Shown here in pieces: positions 41,348 to 50,820 of a stretch of DNA of 64,000 nucleotides. Origin of the DNA: UMGS1975 sp959600905 (GTDB lineage: Bacteria; Bacillota; Clostridia; Christensenellales; QAND01); contig CAUGNO010000001.1 of the NCBI GenBank assembly GCA_959600905.1, positions 248,001 through 312,000 on the forward strand, in the 5' to 3' direction. Position 1 is the stretch's first letter. The number at the start of each line of letters is the position of its first letter. The notes under the pieces were generated by a model that saw only the letters and a program-made list of their open reading frames with translations, ran no database searches and had not been told where the DNA came from. The position numbers were made by a program, and so were the translations under genes.

Positions 41348-42658
41348 ATGTTTTCCAACTATTCACAGGCGCTGCGTTTTATGCAGAGCACAGCGCATCT
41401 TGGCAGTGTGCCCGGCCTTGCACGGCTGCAAGCGCTGCTGTCTCGGCTGGGGCACCCGGAGCGCCAAAGCCGGTACATTCATGTGGCGGGTACCAACGGA
41501 AAGGGATCTGTCAGCGCGATGACGGCGTCTATCTTACAGGCGGCCGGATACCGGGTCGGTTTATTTACTTCTCCATTTCTCCGTGATGTAAGGGAACAGA
41601 TCCAATGCAACGGCGAAATGATCTCTCCTTCCTCCTATATGCATCTTGCTTCCCGCATCGCGGCGCTCGGCTTGCCGGCAGAGTCCCTGCCAACGGAATT
41701 TGAGCTGACAGCTGCATTGGCTTTTTTATACTTTGCAGAGCAGAAATGTGATGTTGTTGTCTTGGAAACAGGCTTGGGGGGTGCAAAGGATGCTACCAAT
41801 GTCATTCCTGCACCACTGGTAGCTGCCATCACCCGCATTGGGCTGGATCACACGCAGTTTTTAGGAAACTCGCTTTCCGATATTGCAGTGCACAAAGCAG
41901 GCATCCTGAAAAAGGGCTGCCAGGCAGTGTGCTATCCCCAGGCATCGGAGGCACAGCAAGCGATAGACGCTGTATGCAAACAGCGCCAAATCCCCTGTGC
42001 ATTTCCCAATTTTTCCGAGCTCCAAATCCATAGCAAGGGGCTTGATGGGCAATGGTTTATGTATAAAGGGCAAGGGCCTTATGCGCTTTCCCTACTAGGG
42101 CCCCATCAATGTAAAAACGCAGCCATGGCACTGGAAATCATCCACTGCCTGCGCCGACAGGGCTTTGTGATTCCTGAATCTGCGATTGCGCAAGGGCTGA
42201 GCCAGGTCCAATGGCCGGCCAGGCTGGAGGTGCTTTGCAGCGCCCCTCTCTTCTTGTTGGATGGCGGGCACAATCTGCAATGCATCCAGGCTGTCTGCCA
42301 AGCGCTTGATGCGCTGCTGCAAGGGCAGAAAATCATCTGCTTATTTGGTGTGATGCGGGATAAGGAATACCCTGCTATGCTACAAGCGCTGGTGCCTTAT
42401 GTCTGCGCTTTTGTCGGCGTACAGCCCTCCAACGCCCGTGCTTTGCCTCTGGAAGCGCTGGGACAGGCGTTGGCAAAGACGGGGATTCCCTATACGCTCT
42501 GCGATTCTATCCAAGCAGGCGTACATACGGCATTGTCGCTATCCGAAACACAAAAAGCCCCTATATGCGCCTTGGGGTCTCTATATATGGCAGGAGACAT
42601 TCGCCAAACAATATATGAGGAGATAGAACATGCAAATTCTCAAGACGCTTCCCTATGA
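41348..42658 (+). CDS. folC: Folylpolyglutamate/dihydrofolate synthase
   Basis: A 436-residue Mur-ligase-family enzyme adding glutamate to folates. The P loop is VAGTNGKGSVSAM near residue 46, the folate loop LFTSPFLRDVREQI near 75, TEFELTAALAF near 118 and the second domain starts LEVL...LLDGGHNLQC near 300. Placement behind folT couples uptake to retention by polyglutamylation. Only a weak site (AAAGGCGG, 11 bases) precedes the ATG. The 3' end overlaps the ACT gene by 29 bases. Confidence 0.93.
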   Translation: MFSNYSQALRFMQSTAHLGSVPGLARLQALLSRLGHPERQSRYIHVAGTNGKGSVSAMTASILQAAGYRVGLFTSPFLRDVREQIQCNGEMISPSSYMHLASRIAALGLPAESLPTEFELTAALAFLYFAEQKCDVVVLETGLGGAKDATNVIPAPLVAAITRIGLDHTQFLGNSLSDIAVHKAGILKKGCQAVCYPQASEAQQAIDAVCKQRQIPCAFPNFSELQIHSKGLDGQWFMYKGQGPYALSLLGPHQCKNAAMALEIIHCLRRQGFVIPESAIAQGLSQVQWPARLEVLCSAPLFLLDGGHNLQCIQAVCQALDALLQGQKIICLFGVMRDKEYPAMLQALVPYVCAFVGVQPSNARALPLEALGQALAKTGIPYTLCDSIQAGVHTALSLSETQKAPICALGSLYMAGDIRQTIYEEIEHANSQDASL

Positions 42659-42998
42659 ATTTTCCGTTTGTCAACTTGATAGCACAGCATCTGTCAATTT
42701 TGGATCCGAATACTGCTTCTTTGCAAGGACGGCAGAAGAAATTTCCTTGGTCTGTCCTACGCACCAGGTGCCAGCGCACACGCTACACCGAGAGGATGGC
42801 TGGCGGGGGCTATATATCGACGGTATCCTAGACTTTTCCCTGATCGGCATCTTATCCAAGCTCAGCGCGGTATTGGCTGCTTACCAGGTAGGAATCTTCG
42901 CCGTATCCACTTACAATACAGACTATATTTTTGTTAAAAAGGATCAGTATTCACAGGCCGTCCAAGCGCTGTGCCAAGCAGGCTATTCTGTGGAATGA
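42630..42998 (+). CDS. ACT domain-containing protein (CASTOR-like)
   Basis: A 122-residue protein with two small ACT-like halves, similar to the COG3603 group: an N-terminal FSVCQLDSTASV strand, EEISLVCP, then ILDFSLIGILSKLSAVLAAYQVGIFAVSTYNTDYIFVKK, the classical ACT pattern. ACT domains bind amino acids; the ligand is unknown. AGGAG lies 7 bases before the ATG, inside folC, so its translation is probably tied to folC. It ends at a bidirectional terminator. Confidence 0.82.
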   Translation: MQILKTLPYEFSVCQLDSTASVNFGSEYCFFARTAEEISLVCPTHQVPAHTLHREDGWRGLYIDGILDFSLIGILSKLSAVLAAYQVGIFAVSTYNTDYIFVKKDQYSQAVQALCQAGYSVE

Positions 42999-43014
42999 AC
43001 CATATCTAGTAATA

Positions 43015-43049
43015 AGAAAAGGGCGCTGTTGTAAACTGCGCCCTTTTTC
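43015..43049. terminator. Bidirectional terminator between the ACT gene and mutS2
   Basis: AAAAGGGCGC pairs with GCGCCCTTTT around an 11-base loop, with A and T runs on both sides. Confidence 0.88.
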
Positions 43050-43050
43050 T

Positions 43051-45393
43051 CTATCTAAGTTCTACCACTGTCACCCCGGCGTCGCCTTCTCCATAGGCGC
43101 CCATACGCATGGATTTAACATGCGGATGATGGCGCAAGTGTTCTTGCACCCCAGCCCGCAGCGCACCCGTTCCCTTTCCATGGATGATGGTGGTCTGCGT
43201 TCTCCCGGACAAAATGGCGTCGTCTAGATGTAGGTCTATGACCATCACTGCCTCGTCTACCGTCATGCCGCGCACATCGATTTCTAGCGGCGCGGTACGC
43301 TCGCCACGGCGCACCACTGCTTTGGGTTCTTGTTTTTTCTGCTGCTGGCGCACACGCAGGGTATCCAGCGGTACCTTCATCTTGATGACCCCAGCCTGGA
43401 TCAGCACCTCTCCCTTTTTGTTGGCAGGCTCCAACACCGTAGCGTTGGCATCCAGCGTGGAGGCGTAGACGCTTTCTCCGCGCAGTACCCGTTTGGGGAT
43501 GCTGCCTGGCGCCTGCGGCGCTTCCCGTTTTTTCTCCCGTATCTCCGGCAGGCTGCGCAGCTGTTCTCTAGCGCTTTGCAGCAGCTTTTCCCGTTCCGCA
43601 CTATTCTCTGCCTTGGCAGCCTGCTTGGCGGTTTCTATCGCCTCGTTGGCCTGTTCTCGCGCTGTTTCCAAAGTACGGCGCGCCTTTTCAAGCGTTTCCT
43701 CTGCGCGCTTTTGCAACTTCTGTGCCTGGGCTTTTTGCTGTGCAAGCTCTCGATCAAACGCTTCCCGCTGGCTTTGCAGGTCATAGGTCAACTGTTCACG
43801 CGACTGCTCTGCCTGTTTTCTAAGCTGCTCTGCTTCGGCCAAGGCGCGCTCGAAGGCAGCTGCCTCGCTATCCATCTGGTCTTTTGCACGCTGTATTACA
43901 CGCTCTGGCATGCCAAGGCGGCTGGAAATGGCAAAGGCATTGGAGCTCCCTGCGTACCCAATCATGAGCCTATAGGTAGGCTTGAGCGATTCCACATCGA
44001 ATTCCATGCCTGCATTCAAAAACCCCGGATGGCTCATAGCATAGCTTTTCAATTCACTATAATGCGTGGTGCAAGCCACAACCGCGCCCTTTTCTACCAT
44101 TGTTTCCAAAATAGAGATCGCCAGAGCCGCGCCCTCTACTGGGTCGGTACCGGCCCCCAGCTCATCCAGCAGCACCAGCACGCCGGGCCGGGCTTTTTTT
44201 AGAATGAATACGATATTGACCATGTGCGAAGAAAAGGTAGAGAGCGACTGCTCTATGCTTTGCTCATCCCCGATATCGGCAAAAACAGCACGATAAACAG
44301 GCATCTCCGCCTTTTCGCACGGCAAAAACAGCCCGCTTTGCGCCATAAGCACAAATAGACCAGCGGTTTTCAGCGTTACCGTCTTGCCGCCTGTATTGGG
44401 GCCTGTTACGAGCAGGGCTCTAAGATCGCCGCCCACTGTATAGTCGATGGGAACCACCTGCTTAGCATCAATCAGCGGATGGCGTGCCTGGCGGACCGTC
44501 ATTTGGTCACCTTCCACCAGAACAGGACAGACAGCCTTATGCCTGTGGCTCCAGGTTACCTTGGCAAAGCATTCATCCAGCTCGGAGAGTGTTTTTACAT
44601 TTTGGATCAGCGTTTCCTTCTCTCTTCCGACTTCCTCTCCCAGCGCGGATAAGACGCGCTCTATCTCCTGCTGCTCCTTGCCCTCCAGATCCTTCAGCTC
44701 GTTGTTGGCTTCTAAAACGCTGTATGGTTCGATGAACAGCGTAGCACCGCTGGCGCTTCTATCGTGCTCAAAGCCCTTGATCTGCCCGGCATATTCGCTT
44801 TTCACCGGCACCACATACCGGCCATTGCGCTGGGTGATGATGCCGTCTTGCAGCATATTGCGTGTCGTTGGGTTGGAAAGGATAGCCTGCAAGCGTGCCC
44901 TTATCTTGTCCTCTGCTCCGCGTATTTTCCGGCGCAGCTCCCGAAGCTGCGGAGAGGCATCGTCATAAAGATCATCCTCACTGCGCACACAGCGGGTGAT
45001 ATCTTGCAATAAAAAGGCGTTGGGCATCAACGCAAAGCAAAGCGCCTGCAGCGGCATCTCCGCCCCGGCCTGGTTCAGCTTTGCCTGCACATGCTGTACT
45101 GCTTGCAGCGTCTTTGCCACGGCCAGCATCTCTTTACAGCTGGGCGTGGCGCCGATGGCGCAGCGCGCCGCGGTATCTCCGCAGTCCTCAAACCCAACCA
45201 TCGGGCTGCTGCCTAGCGCGAACCAAACGCTTTCCGCGGTGCGCGTAAGCGCCAGCGCATGCGCGACATCCTCTTTTTTTGTATATGGGCGCATGGCAAG
45301 ACAGCGCCGGCGCCCCGTTTCGCTTACGCAAAACGAGGCAACCTGCGCTGTGATCTTGTCATATTCCAGAATTCTCTGCGTTCTGTTTGGCAT
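43051..45393 (-). CDS. mutS2: MutS2, ribosome-rescue/recombination ATPase
   Basis: A 780-residue MutS2. The core and clamp are followed by the ATPase (Walker A TGPNTGGKTVTLKT near residue 330, Walker B LVLLDELGAGTDP near 407), a long coiled coil rich in Glu, Gln and Arg (about 515-630), and a C-terminal Smr nuclease domain with EIDVRGMTVDEA and IIHGKGTGALR. Bacillus MutS2 rescues collided ribosomes; it has also been linked to suppression of recombination. The ATG has only a distant GAGAGG (14 bases). It starts 7 bases after pheT, an operon of translation genes. Confidence 0.95.
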   Translation of the reverse strand: MPNRTQRILEYDKITAQVASFCVSETGRRRCLAMRPYTKKEDVAHALALTRTAESVWFALGSSPMVGFEDCGDTAARCAIGATPSCKEMLAVAKTLQAVQHVQAKLNQAGAEMPLQALCFALMPNAFLLQDITRCVRSEDDLYDDASPQLRELRRKIRGAEDKIRARLQAILSNPTTRNMLQDGIITQRNGRYVVPVKSEYAGQIKGFEHDRSASGATLFIEPYSVLEANNELKDLEGKEQQEIERVLSALGEEVGREKETLIQNVKTLSELDECFAKVTWSHRHKAVCPVLVEGDQMTVRQARHPLIDAKQVVPIDYTVGGDLRALLVTGPNTGGKTVTLKTAGLFVLMAQSGLFLPCEKAEMPVYRAVFADIGDEQSIEQSLSTFSSHMVNIVFILKKARPGVLVLLDELGAGTDPVEGAALAISILETMVEKGAVVACTTHYSELKSYAMSHPGFLNAGMEFDVESLKPTYRLMIGYAGSSNAFAISSRLGMPERVIQRAKDQMDSEAAAFERALAEAEQLRKQAEQSREQLTYDLQSQREAFDRELAQQKAQAQKLQKRAEETLEKARRTLETAREQANEAIETAKQAAKAENSAEREKLLQSAREQLRSLPEIREKKREAPQAPGSIPKRVLRGESVYASTLDANATVLEPANKKGEVLIQAGVIKMKVPLDTLRVRQQQKKQEPKAVVRRGERTAPLEIDVRGMTVDEAVMVIDLHLDDAILSGRTQTTIIHGKGTGALRAGVQEHLRHHPHVKSMRMGAYGEGDAGVTVVELR

Positions 45394-45400
45394 AAATCAA

Positions 45401-47788
45401 TCAATTTCCTCTCAATTTCGCCCCAAACTGCTGCTCCATTGCCTCTACAATGCGGGCAAAGATGGCATTGGCCTCCTCGTCCGTCATGGTACGGTCTTTA
45501 TCGCGCAGTGTTAAGGCAAATGCAACGCTTTTTTTGCCCAAGCCGGCCTGATCACCGACATAGACATCAAACAGCTGCACCTGCTCCAGCTGCGCGCCGG
45601 CAGCCTGGCGGATGGCCTTCATCATGGGGCCAACTTCCGTTTCTCTATCCACTACCAGCGCCAAATCACGCAGCATGGCAGGATACTTGGGCAGCGGCTG
45701 ATAGGTGATATGCAAATTCTGACAGGCAAAGACCGGCTGCAAATCAAATTCCGCCACCAGCACAGGCTGCTCTACGTCTTGGCCTTTCATTACATCCGGG
45801 TGCATCTGCCCCATTTGGCCAATGCGTTTTCCATCAAGATACAAGCCTGCCTTGCGGGTCGGATGATACTGGGCGCCGCCCTCTGCCTTGTATTCCACCT
45901 GGGCATCAAATTCGGCAAAGACCTTTTCCAGCATCCCCTTCATGCCCATAAAATCTCCGCCTACCAGGCCCAGGCAAGCCACTGCCTTTTGCGTGGGCAG
46001 GCCGTCCTGATCCGGCATGATGCTGTGCACGTTGCTGATTTCAAAAAGCCTGGCGTGCTCGGTTTTGTTGCGTACGTTGTTCGCCAATGCCTGTACCATA
46101 GCGGGCACTGTTGTGGTGCGCATATAGCCGTAATCCTCGGACAGAGGATTGTGGATTTTCACGCAGCGGCGGCATTCATCCTCTTTATCATACCCAAGGG
46201 CATCAAAATCCTTCGGGCAGATGAACGCAAAGCTCATGGTTTCGTGCAGGCCCATATCCACCAGCAGGGTACGCAGGCGTTCCTTTTGCTTCTGCGCCAA
46301 GGTCAGCCCGCCCTGGGCGCTTACGGACAACGGCTCCATGGGGATGTTATCGTAGCCAGCAATGCGTGCAATCTCCTCGGCGATGTCCTCTTCAATGGCC
46401 ACATCATCCCGATGATAGGGCACGTGGCATTGGAGGGTATCCAAAATCAGCTGCGTTTCGATGCCCTCGCGTGCCAGGCAGGCTGCCATCTGTTCGCCTG
46501 TCATCTTGGTGCCCAGCAATAGGTTAATACGGCTGACGCGCGCAGTGATCTCCCGTTTTTCCGGCGTGCGCTTTTGGGTATCTACTCGTCCGCTCATCAC
46601 TTTGCCTACGCCCAATTCCACAAACAGCTGAGCGGCCCTGTCGCTGGCAAGGCCGACGCTTTGCTCGCTGACGCCCTTGATATAGCGGGCGCTGGCCTCG
46701 CTCATCATGCCAAGCGCGCGGGAGGTGTGGCGGTTATTCGGGCCGTCAAACTTGGCGCTTTCCAGCAGCACCATCTCGGTTTTCTCCGTGATCTCGCTTT
46801 CCAGGCCACCCATCACACCCGCCAAAGCCAGCGGGCCGTTTTTATCTGCAATGATGAGCATGCTGTGATCCAGTACATGGTGTTTGCCGTCGAGGGTGGT
46901 CATTTCTTCACCGTCTTCGGCTCTTCGCACAATGATATGCCCATCCGCTACGGCATGATAATCAAATGCATGCAGGGGCTGGCCCATTTCCAGCATCACA
47001 TAGTTTGTAATATCCACAATATTGGAAACCGGGCGCATGCCCGCCGCCAGCAGACGGCGCTGCATCCAGCGCGGGGAATCGCCCCGCACAATGTCTGTCA
47101 TCACACGTGCGGAGTACCGCGGACACAGCTGCTGTTCCTGCACTTCTATGCTGACATGGCGGCCAGCCAGCTCCTCTGTTTCCTGCGTTTTGATCTCGGG
47201 TAGGCGTACCGGCACATTCAGCGCAGCGCCAATTTCCCTAGCAATGCCCAAAACGCTCATACAATCGCCTCGGTTGGCCGAAATCTCAAAATCGATGACG
47301 GTATCATCCAGGCCCAGCGCCGCATATACCGGCTCGCCCAAATGGGCCTCAAACGCAGCACCCAGATCCATGATGCCGTCTACGCTCGCCGTTTTCCAAT
47401 CCTCGTCCGTGAGCTCCAATTCTCCGCCGCTGCAAAGCATTCCGGCAGACGGCACGCCGCGCAGCACAGCCGGCTTGATCTCATTGCCACTCGGCATCAC
47501 AGTGCCTACCTTTGCCACCGGGCAGACCATGCCCTCGTATACATTGGGCGCACCCGTCACGATTTGCAGCGTTTCGTCGCCCGTTGTTACGGTGCAAATC
47601 TGCAAATGGTCGCTGTTTTCATGCGGCATGATTTTAAGCAGCTTGCCCACCACAATGCTGTCATACGCGCCGTAGACGCGCTCGATGCCCTCAATGCCCA
47701 GCCCATGCATAATCATGGTACGGGTCAGCGTCTCTATATCCACATTGATATCAACAAAATCCTGTAACCAACTCAGCGGTGCTTTCAT
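45401..47788 (-). CDS. pheT: Phenylalanyl-tRNA synthetase beta subunit
   Basis: A 795-residue beta subunit of the (alpha-beta)2 synthetase. It has the N-terminal EMAP/tRNA-binding-like domain (KIMPHENSDHLQICTV near 53), B3/B4 editing domain, B5 domain and a C-terminal anticodon-binding fold ending KSVAFALTLRDKDRTMTDEE. It is 12 bases downstream of pheS. Expression is set by the Phe T-box before pheS. Confidence 0.97.
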   Translation of the reverse strand: MKAPLSWLQDFVDINVDIETLTRTMIMHGLGIEGIERVYGAYDSIVVGKLLKIMPHENSDHLQICTVTTGDETLQIVTGAPNVYEGMVCPVAKVGTVMPSGNEIKPAVLRGVPSAGMLCSGGELELTDEDWKTASVDGIMDLGAAFEAHLGEPVYAALGLDDTVIDFEISANRGDCMSVLGIAREIGAALNVPVRLPEIKTQETEELAGRHVSIEVQEQQLCPRYSARVMTDIVRGDSPRWMQRRLLAAGMRPVSNIVDITNYVMLEMGQPLHAFDYHAVADGHIIVRRAEDGEEMTTLDGKHHVLDHSMLIIADKNGPLALAGVMGGLESEITEKTEMVLLESAKFDGPNNRHTSRALGMMSEASARYIKGVSEQSVGLASDRAAQLFVELGVGKVMSGRVDTQKRTPEKREITARVSRINLLLGTKMTGEQMAACLAREGIETQLILDTLQCHVPYHRDDVAIEEDIAEEIARIAGYDNIPMEPLSVSAQGGLTLAQKQKERLRTLLVDMGLHETMSFAFICPKDFDALGYDKEDECRRCVKIHNPLSEDYGYMRTTTVPAMVQALANNVRNKTEHARLFEISNVHSIMPDQDGLPTQKAVACLGLVGGDFMGMKGMLEKVFAEFDAQVEYKAEGGAQYHPTRKAGLYLDGKRIGQMGQMHPDVMKGQDVEQPVLVAEFDLQPVFACQNLHITYQPLPKYPAMLRDLALVVDRETEVGPMMKAIRQAAGAQLEQVQLFDVYVGDQAGLGKKSVAFALTLRDKDRTMTDEEANAIFARIVEAMEQQFGAKLRGN

Positions 47789-47800
47789 CGCTTCCCCCTC

Positions 47801-48820
47801 CTAAAACTGCGATAGGAACCGCACGTCGCCCTCAAACAACAAGCGGATATCCGTAATGTTGTATTTGATGTTTGCCAAGCGGTCGATGCCCATGCCAAAG
47901 GCAAACCCTGTATATTCTTCCGGGTCTATCCCGCAGCCGCGCAATACGTTGGGATGCACCATGCCGCAGCCCAAAATCTCGATCCACCCGGTGCCTTTGC
48001 ACACACGGCAGCCTTTGCCATGGCAGGCAGAGCAGGTGGCGTCTACCTCTGCGCTTGGCTCTGTAAAGGGAAAATAGCCGGGACGGAAGCGGGTTTTTGT
48101 ATCCGGCCCGAAAAAGCGCTTGGCAAAATCATCCAGCAGCCATTTCAAATGGCCAAAATGAATGCCCTTATCCACAACCAGCCCTTCTACCTGGTGGAAC
48201 ACCGGCGAATGGGTGGCGTCAACGTCGTCGCTGCGGAATACGCGGCCCGGGCAGATCATTTTAATGGGCGGCTTTTGGCTCAGCATCGTACGGGCCTGTA
48301 CAGGGCTTGTATGCGTACGAAGAACGATGTTGTCGTCGATATAAAAAGTATCCTGTTCATCGCGGGCCGGATGATCTTGGGGAATATTCAACAGCTCAAA
48401 ATTGTAATGATCCAGCTCGATTTCCGGCCCTTCGCTGATGGAAAAGCCCATTTCCAAGAAGGTATCCCGTATATCCTGTAACACCAGCGACAGCGGATGA
48501 TGGGAGCCCCTGGGCAGCTGTGTGCCCGGCGCCGTTACGTCCACGGCCTCTTTGGCAAAGCGGATGGCATTTTCCTTTTCTTTTAAGTCCGCCTCCATCT
48601 TTTCCATGGCCGCTGTCAGCTTTTCCCTTACGGCATTGACCATCTGGCCAAAGGCCGGGCGCTCTTCCGGGCTCATTTTGCCCAAAAGGCGCATTTGCTG
48701 CGTCAATTCGCCCTTACGGCCCAGCACTTTCACCTTAAGCTGCTCCAGTTCTGCGGAATTCTGCACCTTTTGCAAGGCTTCCATCGCAGACTGCGCAATG
48801 TGTTCCAGTTGCTCTTTCAT
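47801..48820 (-). CDS. pheS: Phenylalanyl-tRNA synthetase alpha subunit
   Basis: A 339-residue class II catalytic subunit: an N-terminal coiled coil (residues 1-85), motif 2 RVFRSDDVDATHSPVFHQVEGL near 204-225, the Cys-rich insert ATCSACHGKGCRVCKGTGW (four or more Cys, possibly zinc binding) typical of Gram-positive PheS, and motif 3 GFAFGMGIDRLAN near 310. The ATG at 48820 has GAGAGG 9 bases upstream. A longer frame upstream runs through the T-box leader and is not coding. Confidence 0.97.
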   Translation of the reverse strand: MKEQLEHIAQSAMEALQKVQNSAELEQLKVKVLGRKGELTQQMRLLGKMSPEERPAFGQMVNAVREKLTAAMEKMEADLKEKENAIRFAKEAVDVTAPGTQLPRGSHHPLSLVLQDIRDTFLEMGFSISEGPEIELDHYNFELLNIPQDHPARDEQDTFYIDDNIVLRTHTSPVQARTMLSQKPPIKMICPGRVFRSDDVDATHSPVFHQVEGLVVDKGIHFGHLKWLLDDFAKRFFGPDTKTRFRPGYFPFTEPSAEVDATCSACHGKGCRVCKGTGWIEILGCGMVHPNVLRGCGIDPEEYTGFAFGMGIDRLANIKYNITDIRLLFEGDVRFLSQF

Positions 48821-48869
48821 GCTCTGTTTCCTCTCCATTTCCTTTATGAAGTCCAAAATAATAATTGCA

Positions 48870-49121
48870 TATAAAAAGGCTTCCCCCTTTGCAGGGCGAA
48901 GCCATGTTCGCGGTACCACCAGCAATTCCAAGGAACAATAAGCCCCTTGCTCACACTCGGCTGTATCGGGCCGGCCCGTTCTGCCTACTGAACCGTTCAG
49001 CAGAAAGCTCAGGAGCGAACTTCCCATTGCCTTTGACCGGAAACGCTTGCAGCCGGTGGCGTCTCCTCTCTTTGGCCCAGGGACAATGCTACTTTTCTCC
49101 CTCATCGCTGTCTCTATGATG
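48870..49121 (-). ncRNA. T-box leader of pheS-pheT-mutS2 (Phe)
   Basis: The minus strand holds GGTGGTACCGCG (48909-48920), the core T-box sequence that pairs with the tRNA acceptor end. It is followed by a terminator hairpin GGCTTCGCCC / GGGGGAAGCC with a T run (48873-48903). A TTC codon (49017-49019) in the upstream arm is a good candidate specifier for tRNA-Phe. Uncharged tRNA should favour the antiterminator and expression. Confidence 0.88.
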
Positions 49122-49127
49122 GTTGGC

Positions 49128-49156
49128 ATTATACCACAATTTCCAATGGAAAACAA
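49128..49156 (-). promoter_or_regulatory. Promoter of the pheS operon
   Basis: Minus-strand TTGTTT, 17-base spacer, TATAAT; it lies just downstream of the SDR stop codon. Confidence 0.75.
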
Positions 49157-49163
49157 CCGTGTT

Positions 49164-49919
49164 TTACAGCATCGTGCCGCCAGAGCAATCCACAATGGCG
49201 CCTACGACCTGGCAGGCGGACGGCGAACATAAAAATGCTGCCACTGTGCCCATATCACGCGGCGCGGCCCACCCAACGCGCAAAAACTGTTTTTTGTATT
49301 CATACGCTTCGCTGCCCGGCTGGTATACGCTGGTTGCCACGTACCCCGGCACAATGCCGTTGACATAGATGCCATCATCTATGACCTCGTTGGCCAGGCC
49401 GCGGGTCATCGTCGTCATCCCGCCTTTGGCGGCGATATAGGAGGTATTGTTGCGGCTGTTTGTCATAATGGCGGCCTTGGCCAGCACGTTGACGATGTGC
49501 CCCCCGCGCTTATGCGCCCGGCATTCACGGATGAACCTGCGGCTCATCATAAAGGCAGAATTCAGATTACTGTCCAGCGCATAGGCCCATTCCTCATCTG
49601 TCAATTCGTCAAAGGGCTTCTGCGCCGCGCCGCCGCCTGCGTTGTTGATTAGGATATCCACTTGGCCAAAGGCCTGGATGGCTTTGTCAAACACGCCGTC
49701 GATGTTTTTGGATTTACTGACATCCGCCAATACAGCCAGCGTTTTGACCCCGTATTTTTCCGCCAAGCCGTCCGCAAAAGTCTGTACCAGGCGTTCATCC
49801 GAGCGGCTAACCACTACGACATTGCATCCCTCTTGGGCCAATACCTCGCTGCATCCGGAGCCGATGCCCTTGGCGCCGCCTGTTACAATGGCGGTTTTAC
49901 CCCGCAGACCTAAATCCAT
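49164..49919 (-). CDS. SDR family oxidoreductase with altered catalytic serine
   Basis: A 251-residue classical short-chain dehydrogenase: nucleotide loop VTGGAKGIGSG near residue 12, NNAGGGAA near 89, and the active-site YIAAK near 159. The position normally holding the catalytic Ser, 13 residues before the Tyr, lies in VNVLAKAAIM and has no Ser. Either the enzyme uses another residue or it is not a standard reductase. The ATG at 49919 has GGAGG 7 bases upstream. It is 4 bases from an A/T-rich end at the pheS promoter; substrate unknown. Confidence 0.9.
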   Translation of the reverse strand: MDLGLRGKTAIVTGGAKGIGSGCSEVLAQEGCNVVVVSRSDERLVQTFADGLAEKYGVKTLAVLADVSKSKNIDGVFDKAIQAFGQVDILINNAGGGAAQKPFDELTDEEWAYALDSNLNSAFMMSRRFIRECRAHKRGGHIVNVLAKAAIMTNSRNNTSYIAAKGGMTTMTRGLANEVIDDGIYVNGIVPGYVATSVYQPGSEAYEYKKQFLRVGWAAPRDMGTVAAFLCSPSACQVVGAIVDCSGGTML

Positions 49920-49990
49920 GCTGATTCCTCCCATCGCAATTCCTAAGTTACATATAGTATACCTTGGTTTGCCATGAGCGTAAAGCACGC

Positions 49991-50761
49991 TTAGGAAAAA
50001 AGCTGAAACATAAGGATCCCCGCTGCTACCGCTGCATTCAGGCTTTCCGCCTTGCCCGGCATGGGGATACGGTAGAGGGCCGAGCAGGACAAAGCCGTGG
50101 CTTCCTCCATTCCGTTGGCTTCCCCGCCGATGACGCAGATACGGTTTTTATTGAGTTCCGGCATAGCGCTATGGCCATTCAGATGTCCGCCAATGACAGT
50201 ATATCCGCGGTTTACTTTATAATCAAACAACAGCGCCGGCAGATCTTCGGCAAAGGCAATATGGAGCTTAAAATGCGCGCCCATGGCGCTGCGCACGCAT
50301 TTGGGTGCAAAAGGATCACAGCAGCCCGGGCTGAGCACCGCACAGGAAGCGCCAAACGCCTGGGCCGTCCTTAAGATGGTTCCCATATTGCCCGGGTCCT
50401 TGACATGATCCAGCGCTAAAATGTATCGGCCGGATACATGATGCAGATCCTTGGGCATCAGCACCGCAGCGCAGACGCCTTGCGGTGTCTTGGTAGAGCA
50501 GGCGCGCTCCAACGCCCGGTCGTCGCCCACAAAAACCTGCCCGCCGGACAGCTGGACGTACTCAATGACGTCCCGGTATTTCCCCTCGTTGCCTACACGC
50601 ACCATCAATAGCGCAATGGGCGCGGCAGACAGCATCGCGTCGCGTACAAGGCGCGCGCCCTCCAACAAATACAGCCCTGTTTGGCTGCGTGCCTTATGGT
50701 CTTGGAGCGCTTTGAAAAATTTAACGCGCTCATGTGTAGCCGGCTGCAAAAGCCTTTCCAT
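49991..50761 (-). CDS. TrmH/SpoU-family RNA 2'-O-methyltransferase
   Basis: A 256-residue RNA methylase of the SPOUT class. An N-terminal L30e-like substrate domain (FKALQDHKARSQTGLYLLEG) is followed by the knotted domain with motif 1 LDHVKDPGNMGTILRTAQAFG near 117-137, motif 2 CVIGGEANGM near 212 and motif 3 IPMPGKAESLNAAVAAGI at the end. It probably methylates a ribose in rRNA. Location after rplT is common in Bacillota. GGAGGGG is 9-10 bases before the ATG. Confidence 0.93.
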   Translation of the reverse strand: MERLLQPATHERVKFFKALQDHKARSQTGLYLLEGARLVRDAMLSAAPIALLMVRVGNEGKYRDVIEYVQLSGGQVFVGDDRALERACSTKTPQGVCAAVLMPKDLHHVSGRYILALDHVKDPGNMGTILRTAQAFGASCAVLSPGCCDPFAPKCVRSAMGAHFKLHIAFAEDLPALLFDYKVNRGYTVIGGHLNGHSAMPELNKNRICVIGGEANGMEEATALSCSALYRIPMPGKAESLNAAVAAGILMFQLFS

Positions 50762-50782
50762 TCTACGCTTCCCCTCCGCAAG

Positions 50783-50812
50783 AAAAAACGCCCTTGACCA
50801 AGCAAGGGCGCT
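50783..50812 (-). terminator. Rho-independent terminator of infC-rpmI-rplT
   Basis: Minus-strand GCGCCCTTG and CAAGGGCGT pair around a short loop, followed by TTTTTTC. Confidence 0.88.
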
Positions 50813-50820
50813 TTATAACA

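Noticed and set aside
48821..49195. N-terminal extension of pheS
   Set aside because: The open frame crosses the T-box, its terminator and the promoter, which cannot be coding in the same transcript.
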